Shown: positions 18,566 through 26,235 of the stretch, in pieces
Position numbering within the stretch: position 1 is the first letter of the stretch
How the letters are laid out: each line of letters begins with the position of its first letter
Source of the DNA: UBA2421 sp002343075
Lineage (GTDB): Bacteria > Planctomycetota > Phycisphaerae > Tepidisphaerales > Tepidisphaeraceae
Assembly (NCBI GenBank): GCA_937982565.1
Contig: CALJLN010000038.1
Span: forward strand, 62,001 to 126,000
Length of the DNA stretch: 64,000 nt
Reading direction: 5' to 3'
Notes under the pieces: generated by a model
The model's database searches: none
Told to the model about the DNA's origin: nothing
What the model saw: only the letters and a program-made list of their open reading frames with translations
Program-made: the position numbers and the translations under genes

Positions 18566-19663
18566 ATGCAGCCGACGACTCCAGAATCGCAGTCCATCGC
18601 CACGTCATCGGGCGCGTCGCAAACAAAGCAGGCAGGCGCACGCGAGCGTTTCGCCGCCGAAGAACTTGCCGCCGTCCTCTCGCATTGGGAGATTGGCATC
18701 ATTGAGTCGATCACGGAGTTCCCTCGGGGGTCCCGGAAGGCGCCGAAAGCTCTGATCGTGAGCGAGAACGGTAAATTTCTTTTGAAACGTCGCGCGCGCG
18801 GGCGCGACGATCCATACAAAGTCGCATTCTGCCATGCGATTCAACTTCATTTGGCGAGTCAGCAGTTTCCTCTCCCTCATCTGCTCGGAACCAAGCGTGA
18901 CAACAACAGCATGCTGCAGTGGCATGGTGGAGTGTACGAACTCTTCGAGTACATTCCCGGCCATCCTTATTCGCAATCTCTGGAAGCGAGCTTTGAATCG
19001 GGCAAGGTTTTGGGGCTGTTTCACAAACTACTGGAGCATTTTCGCTCGGAGTGGCAACCGCCGACGGGCAGCTATCACATGGCACCGTCTGTAGAGAGCG
19101 GGCTTCGCGCGATTCCCAACATTGTTCCCGCGCATGTCCTTAGTGCCTCAGGAGTCGAGGGCTTGTTGTCATCGCTTTTGGATCACTATCGTCGCGGGGC
19201 GGAGGTGGTCGAAACGCTGGGACTCGAATTGTGGCCGAGGCAGATCGTTCATGCCGACTGGCATCCGGGAAACATGCTCTTCCGTGACGGACATGTGGCA
19301 GCGGTGATTGATTACGATTCGGCGAGAGCACTGCAACGGGTGATCGATATTGCCAACGGATGTCTCCAGTTCAGCATTATCGGTGGTGAGCAATCGGTTG
19401 ATCACTGGCCGGAGTACCTGGATGAAAGTCGCTTCAAGCGCTTTCTTCGTGGCTATGATGATGTCATGCTTTTGAGCCAGGCCGAGATTAGAGCGATTCC
19501 CTGGCTGATGATCGAGGCGCTGATTGCCGAGGCGACGTTTCCCATCGCGGCCACCGGCTCGTTTGGTCGGCTGGAGGGACTGGCATTCCTGCAGATGGTG
19601 AATCGGAAGGTGAAATGGCTGGCAAAGGAATCGGCCAGATTGGCAGAGTTGGCAGAGGGTTAG
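18566..19663 (+). CDS. Phosphotransferase/kinase of the APH family
   Basis: 365 aa. The kinase-like fold is shown by HADWHPGN at 229-236, with catalytic Asp231, and by the metal-binding IDYDSA at about 248-253. An N-terminal lobe with FLLKRRARG would bind ATP. This is the aminoglycoside phosphotransferase/homoserine kinase/CotS superfamily; the CotS-like arrangement (YELFEYIPGHPY) is also seen here. Acceptor not predictable. A 155 bp gap separates it from the permease. The PDZ protein follows after 1 bp, so those two are likely co-transcribed. Confidence 0.85.
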   Translation: MQPTTPESQSIATSSGASQTKQAGARERFAAEELAAVLSHWEIGIIESITEFPRGSRKAPKALIVSENGKFLLKRRARGRDDPYKVAFCHAIQLHLASQQFPLPHLLGTKRDNNSMLQWHGGVYELFEYIPGHPYSQSLEASFESGKVLGLFHKLLEHFRSEWQPPTGSYHMAPSVESGLRAIPNIVPAHVLSASGVEGLLSSLLDHYRRGAEVVETLGLELWPRQIVHADWHPGNMLFRDGHVAAVIDYDSARALQRVIDIANGCLQFSIIGGEQSVDHWPEYLDESRFKRFLRGYDDVMLLSQAEIRAIPWLMIEALIAEATFPIAATGSFGRLEGLAFLQMVNRKVKWLAKESARLAELAEG

Positions 19664-19664
19664 A

Positions 19665-20378
19665 ATGCACCGGAGTTGCACGTACAAAATTTTGAGTGTC
19701 TTCCTTCTCGTGGTTGCAGTGTGCCCCCATCGAGTGGTCGCGCAGCCCGTCGCCACGCAACCCGCTTCTCAGCCAGGCAACACCCTACCGATTTTACTTG
19801 CCGAGTTGGCATCTGACAGTGCCACAGTTCGGCGTGAGGCAAGAAGACTTCTACTGCGCATGACGCGAGACGACTTGGTGCGACTGCAACGTCTTATTCA
19901 GGCAGGTGAAGGACGTCACCCTTCGCAGCGGCAGGCGCTCTTTGACATTGTCTGCCATGTGTTTCTTGCGACAGAACCGTACGAGAGCATTCCCGATGTG
20001 TCATTTTTTGGAATCTCGCAGTATCGTCCCGTCACGGTCGGCGAGCGCGCTGGGCTGGCATTTCAGGGTCGTCTAATCGGTTTTCCGGCCTACGCAGCGC
20101 TGGAAGAAGGGGATATCCTGCTCGCGGTGGTCGAGCGTCCAGACGTTGATTTCCTGGGCGTGCAACCGTTGGAGACCGTTCGACGAGGGTTCAAGCCGGG
20201 GGAAACGATTCACCTCCGGATTTTGCGGGATGACAAAGTGCTCACCATACCGCTCACACTCGTCGCCTCACCGACGTGGAGCGGGCGTGGCATCGAACAG
20301 CAGTCGTTGCGAGAGCAGCAGGCCGCCGAGCACTGGGAGCGGCAGTTTGAGCCGTTTTTCAGAGATGCAACTGATTGA
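19665..20378 (+). CDS. Secreted protein with PDZ-like domain
   Basis: 237 aa. Signal peptide at 1-26 (YKILSVFLLVVAVCPHRVVA) followed by a Gln/Pro/Ala linker. Residues about 40-95 are helical and repeat-like (LAELASDSATVRREARRLLL), similar to HEAT repeats. Residues about 120-205 resemble a PDZ domain (GLAFQGRLIGFPAYAALEEGD, then GETIHLRILRDDKVLTIPL). There is no protease domain, so a scaffold or peptide-binding role outside the cytoplasm is likely. Starts 1 bp after the kinase gene. Confidence 0.72.
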   Translation: MHRSCTYKILSVFLLVVAVCPHRVVAQPVATQPASQPGNTLPILLAELASDSATVRREARRLLLRMTRDDLVRLQRLIQAGEGRHPSQRQALFDIVCHVFLATEPYESIPDVSFFGISQYRPVTVGERAGLAFQGRLIGFPAYAALEEGDILLAVVERPDVDFLGVQPLETVRRGFKPGETIHLRILRDDKVLTIPLTLVASPTWSGRGIEQQSLREQQAAEHWERQFEPFFRDATD

Positions 20379-20414
20379 CGTAGCCGAATAGTGCAGGGGC
20401 CTCATCTCGCACGG

Positions 20415-21035
20415 CTAATCGATCAACCCCGCCGGCATGATGACAGCATCGATCGTATGAATAACTCCGTTGGTGGCAACGATATCGGCTTCCACAACGC
20501 TGGCGGTGCTGATCTGCATCTTTCCATTGGCAGCCTTTGATAGCTGCAACTCGGCACCCTGCGCCGACTTGATCGGTTTCGGTTCGGTGGTGGCGGATGC
20601 GCTCGCGTGTGCGCCCTCCACCACATGCGCCAGCAGCAACGCCTTGAGTTTTTCCTTGTTCTCAGGCTGCAGCAGAAAATCGAGCTTTTCCGCGGGTAAC
20701 TGCGCGAACGCTTCGTCAGTCGGGGCGAAGAGCGTCCACTCGTCATGGCTGAGCACTTCTTCCAACTCCGCCTGCCCGAGTGCCGCCGCTAGGGTATTGA
20801 GCGTGCCCTGCTTCTTCACGACATCAAAAATCCCGCCCCCGTGATCGTGACCGGCGTGGTCATCATGGTCATGGTGCTTATCGCCGTGTTTGGCGTGGTC
20901 GTCCTGCTTCTTGTCATCGAGATGCAGGACTTCTTGAGACGGAGGGCAGCAGGTCGGCTTCTCGCCACTCCCGATTGCAATTACGGAGCATGCTCCAGTC
21001 AAGAGAGCCACTGCGAAACCAAAACGAAAACTCAT
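20415..21035 (-). CDS. Secreted fasciclin (FAS1) domain protein with His/Asp-rich linker
   Basis: 206 aa. Signal peptide at about 1-22; Cys16 in LLTGAC could be lipidated but the lipobox is poor. A Cys pair at 29-30 precedes a His/Asp-rich stretch at 45-66 (HGDKHHDHDDHAGHDHGGG) that could bind Zn, Cu or Ni. Residues 69-203 are a FAS1 domain with TLFAPTDEAFAQLP, LKALLLAHVVEG and NGVIHTIDAVIMP. FAS1 domains mediate adhesion or protein contacts at the cell surface. Single gene, convergent with the PDZ protein gene and divergent from folE. Confidence 0.88.
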   Translation of the reverse strand: MSFRFGFAVALLTGACSVIAIGSGEKPTCCPPSQEVLHLDDKKQDDHAKHGDKHHDHDDHAGHDHGGGIFDVVKKQGTLNTLAAALGQAELEEVLSHDEWTLFAPTDEAFAQLPAEKLDFLLQPENKEKLKALLLAHVVEGAHASASATTEPKPIKSAQGAELQLSKAANGKMQISTASVVEADIVATNGVIHTIDAVIMPAGLID

Positions 21036-21138
21036 AACATCCTCCAGAATAACGACTTGATTATATGCAAGAGAGTTGCATTTCGCAATAATCCATTGTC
21101 ATCGATTGTTCCCTTACTTACACACCGGTTTTCTAGCC

Positions 21139-21144
21139 TATAAT
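21139..21144 (+). promoter_or_regulatory. Possible -10 element upstream of folE
   Basis: A consensus TATAAT hexamer lies 48 nt before the folE start. No good TTGACA-like hexamer is found at 16-18 nt upstream; the nearest is TTACTT at 21114. Inferred promoter only. Confidence 0.35.
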
Positions 21145-21192
21145 CGCTGGCGGATTGCAGGAGGTCGGCATCATCAGAAAGGCAAGACTAGT

Positions 21193-21822
21193 ATGTGCGC
21201 ACGCGGTGGAATTGATCATGACGACGATGACGCTGGAACGCAGTCGGCCATTGACTTGCCGCGAATTGAAGCGGCGGTTCGAGAGATTTTGTTGGCGGTT
21301 GGCGAAGATCCGGATCGAGAGGGGCTGATCAAAACACCCAACCGAGTGGCGCGCTCTTATGGGGAGCTAATGGCTGGTCTGCGTGAAGAGCCCCGGCTGC
21401 ACTTGGGCACCGTCTTCAACGAGCGTTACGATGAAGTCGTTTTGCTTCGAGACATTGAGTTTCACTCGCTTTGTGAGCACCATCTGCTCCCGTTTACGGG
21501 CAGGGCGCATGTGGCATACCTACCCGATGGCAAGGTAGTTGGATTGAGTAAGCTGGCAAGGCTGGTTGAGGGCTACGCGCGCCGGCCGCAGGTGCAGGAG
21601 CGGCTCACGACGCAGATTGCCGATGCACTGATGGAAGAGCTGAACCCCATAGGATCGGCCTGCGTGATTGAAGCAACTCATACCTGCATGACGATCCGCG
21701 GTGCAAAAAAGCCGGGGAGCGTGATGGTAACCAGCGCACTGCGCGGCATCTTCAAGGAAAATCCGGCGAGCCGACAAGAGATTCTAACGCTAATGTATGG
21801 CCGACCGTCATCTAAGTTGTAG
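21193..21822 (+). CDS. folE: GTP cyclohydrolase I
   Basis: Converts GTP to dihydroneopterin triphosphate, first step of folate (and queuosine precursor) synthesis. 209 aa from ATG 21193; the frame extends upstream to 21076 but that part is AT-rich and non-conserved. Zn ligands Cys94 and His97 (HSLCEHHLLPF) and Cys165 (ATHTCMTIRG) are intact. The substrate-binding block VVGLSKLARLVEGYARRPQVQ is at 115-135. The N-terminus has an acidic stretch (DHDDDDAG). queE lies about 12 kb away in the same window, so both pteridine-branch enzymes are present, though not in one operon. Confidence 0.96.
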   Translation: MCARGGIDHDDDDAGTQSAIDLPRIEAAVREILLAVGEDPDREGLIKTPNRVARSYGELMAGLREEPRLHLGTVFNERYDEVVLLRDIEFHSLCEHHLLPFTGRAHVAYLPDGKVVGLSKLARLVEGYARRPQVQERLTTQIADALMEELNPIGSACVIEATHTCMTIRGAKKPGSVMVTSALRGIFKENPASRQEILTLMYGRPSSKL

Positions 21823-21854
21823 CGCGCGGCGTCTTATCGATAAACTTTCGCACC

Positions 21855-23693
21855 GTGAGCGAACCAGCCGCACCCTTTCCGCCTCGAAGTGCGTTTTCGC
21901 GCCTAGTTCCATGGCTGCTGCTCATCCTGGGGTTGCAACTCGTACTGGTTTGGGGCGGTGCAGCCTTGCCCCTGAAACCAACCGTCCAGATTGTGATGTG
22001 GGCCGCTCTCCTTCTAATCCTGCTTCTGGCGGCGCTCCCGGCGGTCGCACAGTGGATTGGAATGCAGTCAGACCGATACCCACGGAGCAGGATCGGTCGA
22101 ACAGCACTGATTTTCTCCACGATTCTGTTTTCCAGCGCCGCGTTGTACTTCATTGCCCGAGCGCAAAGCCGCACATTTCTACCTTCGTACCATGATGAGT
22201 TTAGCTATCTGATCCAGGCCAGAATGATCCTAGCAGGTCGTCTTTGGCTGCCAGCCCCTTCCGCGGCGCGCTGGTTTGAGAGTTTTCAGGTTATCTCTGA
22301 GCCAGTCTATGCGTCAATCTACTTTCCGGGCGCCGCAGTCATGTACGCAACTGGAACCGCGCTTCAGCTCCCGGGGTGGGCCACTGCGGTTCTTTTGGCG
22401 GGTACTTGCGCAGCACTGGTAGGCGCGATCGCGCGCACACTTTTTGGTGCCTGGGCTGGTTGGGTAGCGGTGGTGATGCTGCTCGGCTTGTCCGTGTTTC
22501 GGCTGCAATCCGTCATGGTGATGGCACAGGTGCCGCTGCTCGCTTGTGGGCTTGGTGCCTTGTTGCTCTGGTTGCACTGGAATCGCTCACCGTCAATCTC
22601 AAGGGCCGCCGGGATTGGCGCTCTCCTCGGGTTTGCGGCGATCACCCGGCCCATCGATGCGCTATGCTTCGCGATCCCCATCGCCACGGCAATGCTGGTC
22701 AGCACACTCCGCGGGGGTGATATCAACTTTCCGCGGCAGTTGTGGCTTCGGAGGCGCGCAGTCGAGTTAAGCGTGGCGGCCGTCGCGACTCTTCCTTTCA
22801 TCGCAATTCAGTTAGTGTTCAACCACGGCGTAACAGGCTCGATCTTCAAGACACCATTTTCTATCTACGCTCAGCAGACCTTTCCCGGTGCAGAGTACGG
22901 ATTCCAGGCAAAGGGCCAGTCGCTCATGCCCACATCCCGGCTGCAACAGAAGCAGGTTTACTATGAGAATGATGTCCGCGGCCTGCTGATAACTCACACC
23001 CCCGTTGGAGCCGCAAAGGTCTGGTGTGAGGCGCGCTCACGACAGGTGATTGTCAATAGCCTGCCGCACGCGACGATGCTGGCGCTACTCCTCATCGGCC
23101 TGATTGCTCTACGTCGGATCGAAGTCTGCGTTGTAGTCGCGCCAGCCGTACTCTTTCCGATACTGTTTTGGCCGTATCCCTTCTTTCTACCACATTACAC
23201 GCTGACGGCGGCACCATCGATTATTGTGTTAGCACTTGCCGGCGTCGACACCTTCGCCCTTACCTGCAATGGGCGGGCTGCCGCTGTGAGAGTGGGGACA
23301 GCTGTCGCTGTTATCGGGCTATGCATCGTCGAGCTACCATCCATCAACCGAGCTAACTTCGACGAATTCTTTACCGCGCCCCAGCTTCGCCAGGTCGATT
23401 CGACGCTGAATGCCTTGCCGTCGCATGAGCGCTCGATCGTGCTTTTCCGGTTCGCTGGGAGCAGCAACCCACAGGAAGAGCCCGTTTACAATACAGACCA
23501 TGCCGAGATTTTCGATCATCGAGTAGTTCGCGGTCATGACTTGGGCGACGACAACGTGGTGATGCTGCGCGAACTACCCGCGATTGAACAAGACCGGGTT
23601 GTTTACATATACGATCGTGGGGACGACACGATCAGAAGATTAGGCACTGTCGCCGAGTTGCTGGCTGCGCATTCTGCGGCGCGGCGGATATAA
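21855..23693 (+). CDS. GT39-like membrane glycosyltransferase
   Basis: 612 aa, GTG start at 21855, 32 bp after folE. About 12 membrane segments. The first large loop holds SYHDEFSYLIQARMILAGRLW, with Asp114 and Glu115, the acidic pair seen in ArnT/PMT-type GT-C enzymes that use polyprenyl-phosphate sugars. A C-terminal soluble domain of about 150 residues follows (HERSIVLFRFAGSSN, NTDHAEIFDHRVVRGHDLGD). Likely adds a sugar to a lipid or protein at the outer membrane face. Specificity is unknown. Confidence 0.72.
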   Translation: MSEPAAPFPPRSAFSRLVPWLLLILGLQLVLVWGGAALPLKPTVQIVMWAALLLILLLAALPAVAQWIGMQSDRYPRSRIGRTALIFSTILFSSAALYFIARAQSRTFLPSYHDEFSYLIQARMILAGRLWLPAPSAARWFESFQVISEPVYASIYFPGAAVMYATGTALQLPGWATAVLLAGTCAALVGAIARTLFGAWAGWVAVVMLLGLSVFRLQSVMVMAQVPLLACGLGALLLWLHWNRSPSISRAAGIGALLGFAAITRPIDALCFAIPIATAMLVSTLRGGDINFPRQLWLRRRAVELSVAAVATLPFIAIQLVFNHGVTGSIFKTPFSIYAQQTFPGAEYGFQAKGQSLMPTSRLQQKQVYYENDVRGLLITHTPVGAAKVWCEARSRQVIVNSLPHATMLALLLIGLIALRRIEVCVVVAPAVLFPILFWPYPFFLPHYTLTAAPSIIVLALAGVDTFALTCNGRAAAVRVGTAVAVIGLCIVELPSINRANFDEFFTAPQLRQVDSTLNALPSHERSIVLFRFAGSSNPQEEPVYNTDHAEIFDHRVVRGHDLGDDNVVMLRELPAIEQDRVVYIYDRGDDTIRRLGTVAELLAAHSAARRI

Positions 23694-23738
23694 TGTGGTC
23701 CAGAAGAGTCGATTGCCCCGTATCTGGAGACCAAGACC

Positions 23739-24329
23739 ATGGCCGACGCAGCACGGATTGAACAGTTTCGGAAAATGGCCAGCGATGATCCTACCAATGA
23801 GTTGGCTCATTTTTCGCTGGGAAAAGCATTGCTCGATTCCGGCGACTATCAAGCTGCCGCAGATTCGCTGCGGCGGGCGATCGGGCTGAATGCCAATATC
23901 AGCAAGGTGTACCAGTTGCTCGGCCAGGCGTTGCTGAAACTCGGCGATCAACCCTCAGCAATTGCCACGTTCACTGAAGGCGTGGGTGTCGCCGACCGGC
24001 GCGGCGATCTGCTAAACAAGAACGACATGCTCGCTTGCCTGAAGGAACTTGGCGCGCCTGCTCCGGAGACCAAACCGACCGGTCCCGCCGTCGTCGCTGG
24101 CGAGGGAGAGGTGTTCTGCAGGCGGTGTGGCAGGCCGGGGCCAAAACTGGAGAAACCACCGTTTCGGAGTGCTTTCGGGCAGGAGATTTATCACAACACC
24201 TGCACAAAATGCTGGAAAGATGCGATCGGCATGGGAACCAAGGTGATCAATGAATTGCGGCTTCCCATGGCCGACCCTCAGGCCCAGAAGATGTGGGATC
24301 AGCACATTCGCGAGTTTCTGGCGCTTTGA
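23739..24329 (+). CDS. TPR protein fused to a YggX-like Fe(2+)-trafficking domain
   Basis: 196 aa. Residues 1-90 contain two tetratricopeptide repeats (NELAHFSLGKALLDSGDYQAA, then LLGQALLKLGDQPSAIATF). After a Pro/Ala linker, residues 123-194 match the YggX fold (GQEIYHNTCTKCWKDAIGMGTKVINE..., ending WDQHIREFL). Unlike E. coli YggX, this domain has two CxxC pairs, Cys127/Cys130 and Cys155/Cys158, which could bind Zn or Fe-S. YggX is tied to iron handling and oxidative-damage protection. Stands alone between a GT-C gene and a HicB-like gene. Confidence 0.8.
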   Translation: MADAARIEQFRKMASDDPTNELAHFSLGKALLDSGDYQAAADSLRRAIGLNANISKVYQLLGQALLKLGDQPSAIATFTEGVGVADRRGDLLNKNDMLACLKELGAPAPETKPTGPAVVAGEGEVFCRRCGRPGPKLEKPPFRSAFGQEIYHNTCTKCWKDAIGMGTKVINELRLPMADPQAQKMWDQHIREFLAL

Positions 24330-24399
24330 GCATGCTCACCCAGGCCAAACTGAACTGTCGCGAGCAAGATGTTTTGTTTGACAGCGTGACGCGAGGTCG

Positions 24400-24675
24400 A
24401 TGAAAATTACCGTTATGAAGCAGTCCTACCACTCCATCTTTATGCAGAGGCCGGATGGTTGGTTTGTGGGCTGGGTTGAAGAAGTGCGCGGAACGCTGAG
24501 CGCCGCAAGGTCACTTGATGAGTGCCGCAGTAATCTGAAGGCTGCACTAAAGCTGATCATCGAAACTAACCGCGATGAAGCGCGAGTGCCGGTTAACCGC
24601 GGGATGAACTGCATAGAAGAGGCGATCGAGATCGACGTTGACGAGCTTGTAAGTGCCGGCGGCGCGCCTTCCTGA
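24400..24675 (+). CDS. HicB-like protein without adjacent HicA
   Basis: 91 aa, ATG at 24400; ATG at 24415 is also possible. Residues 6-60 match the partial RNase-H-like fold of HicB/UPF0150 proteins (SIFMQRPDGWFVGWVEEVRG, ARSLDECRSNLKAALKLII). HicB normally neutralises the HicA mRNA interferase encoded beside it. No 60-residue HicA-like frame is found on either side: the 24330-24399 and 24676-24711 gaps are too short. It lacks a clear C-terminal DNA-binding helix-turn-helix. It is either an orphan antitoxin or a HicB-fold protein of other function. Confidence 0.7.
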   Translation: MKITVMKQSYHSIFMQRPDGWFVGWVEEVRGTLSAARSLDECRSNLKAALKLIIETNRDEARVPVNRGMNCIEEAIEIDVDELVSAGGAPS

Positions 24676-24711
24676 AGGATGCCTTTCAATCTTCAGCGCG
24701 AAAGAATGTGG

Positions 24712-26073
24712 CTACTCCGGCTGTGTAGTTGGGTGAGCTAAAGAGTTGCTCGTCCGGCGACTCTCGTCGGATTCCCTTTCCTGCTCTTCCAGCGGTGTCC
24801 CCTCAACTCCAATGAGTTTCTGGGTGCCGGTGAACTTTGGTACCGGCAGGTCGCGTTGCATGCGATCGGCCTGCTGCCGAAGTGCCTTCTGTTGCCCCAA
24901 CAGCGCGCCGCGGTCGCCGGCCAAATCGCGCAGAACCCGCTGCTGCGTGTAATAGTACGACGGGAGAGGTCGGCGGATGAAGTTTCCATTGGTGTCGATG
25001 ATGTATGTGTCGGCTTCGATGCGCCGGAGTTCTCGTTCGCCCGACTCGATTTCCCGGTCAATCGCGGCAATCTTTCCGTTCACCGACTCAAATTCCTGCT
25101 GCATCGCGTCGATCTTGTCCTTGATCGCTTTCTCGGCAGCCACAAGTTCATCGAACTTCTGCTTGTCCACAAAAGTGGCTCCCCACCTGAACTGGCCTTC
25201 CTGCTGCATGCGCGCGACGACGATTGGTTCTTGCTCCATGAACCGACGCTCCAGCCGCCGGGCCCCGGATAGCCGTCGCCCTTCGTCCTTTAGCCCGTGG
25301 AGCGTCTCAGCTACGTTATCGACGATCACCCGATCAGCAGGTGCAGCCACCATTGCCTGATCGAAAAAATTCAGGCCAGAGCCAATCTGATTCTGCTTGA
25401 AGGAGATGATCGCGAGATTGTTCAAGGTCGGCGCGTGCCCGGCGATCTGCTCGTTCACCGCTTCAAACGACCTTCGCGCCGCAGGCAATTTGTCCGTGTG
25501 ATAACTTACCACGCCACTCAGATACAACCCGGCCAACTGCCTTGGATCGAGCTCAAGTACGCTTCGGAGGATCAACTCGGCATCTCCATATTGCCCCGTG
25601 GAGATCATTTGCTGTGCCATCGCGATTCTTGGCTCGAGCTGTCGAAGCAGCTCCAGCCTTTCTTCGGGCGTGATCCAATCGCCACCCACGCGAATCAGCC
25701 CTCTCGCCTTTCGATCGCGCCACATGGCCAACTCGGCCGCCGCGTCGTCGCCAGCTGGTGTATCAGCATTTGCAGTGGCAAACCGCTCGAAGCGCGCGAT
25801 AATCTCGTTCAGATCTGTTAATGACTCAACAGATCTCTTGAGGCTGGCCAGTTGCTCGGCGGTCTTCGAATCCCCGTTGCCTGTCATTTCCACCTTTGCG
25901 ACTCGGGCCGCATCGATCGTCACGATCTTGCCATCGGGGGTTGCGACGACCCAGTTCCCATCCGGCTGCATCTTCGCTCTGCCTTCAAGAACTGTGCCAT
26001 CCTTGAACGTGATGCGATCGGCGAGGCAAAGACTGACGGTGGAAAGCGAAAAGACTAACAGAAACCAACGCAT
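24712..26073 (-). CDS. Secreted TPR/coiled-coil protein of unknown function
   Basis: 453 aa from ATG 26073 (MRWFLLVFSLSTVSLCLA), cleaved after about residue 18. Residues 20-65 are a small beta-rich domain (DRITFKDGTVLEGRAKM, DGKIVTIDAARVAKVEM) seen in several planctomycete exported proteins. A central region holds TPR-like repeats (YGDAELILRSVLELDPRQLAGLYL). The C-terminal half is a coiled coil (FDELVAAEKAIKDKIDAMQQ, EIESGERELRRIEAD), and the last 30 residues are Ser/Thr/Glu-rich. Presumably periplasmic. Function unknown. Convergent with the HicB-like gene. Confidence 0.65.
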   Translation of the reverse strand: MRWFLLVFSLSTVSLCLADRITFKDGTVLEGRAKMQPDGNWVVATPDGKIVTIDAARVAKVEMTGNGDSKTAEQLASLKRSVESLTDLNEIIARFERFATANADTPAGDDAAAELAMWRDRKARGLIRVGGDWITPEERLELLRQLEPRIAMAQQMISTGQYGDAELILRSVLELDPRQLAGLYLSGVVSYHTDKLPAARRSFEAVNEQIAGHAPTLNNLAIISFKQNQIGSGLNFFDQAMVAAPADRVIVDNVAETLHGLKDEGRRLSGARRLERRFMEQEPIVVARMQQEGQFRWGATFVDKQKFDELVAAEKAIKDKIDAMQQEFESVNGKIAAIDREIESGERELRRIEADTYIIDTNGNFIRRPLPSYYYTQQRVLRDLAGDRGALLGQQKALRQQADRMQRDLPVPKFTGTQKLIGVEGTPLEEQERESDESRRTSNSLAHPTTQPE

Positions 26074-26164
26074 GCCCACACCTCTCGTTTCTGCTCCTCA
26101 GTGTAGACAACCCGGGGGTGAATGTGGATTGCTGCGGCAGATAATTTTCTGTTCGACGATGGCC

Positions 26165-26185
26165 GATCAGCGCTCAAAGCTGATC
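26165..26185. terminator. Possible hairpin downstream of the GH63-like gene
   Basis: GATCAGC and GCTGATC form a 7 bp stem with a 7 nt loop about 50 bp past the GH63-like stop. There is no T-run directly after it on either strand, so function as a terminator is uncertain. Confidence 0.3.
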
Positions 26186-26235
26186 TTCGCCGGAAAATCC
26201 GTCCATCTGGCTAGGCTTGCACTATCTCGGTCGGG

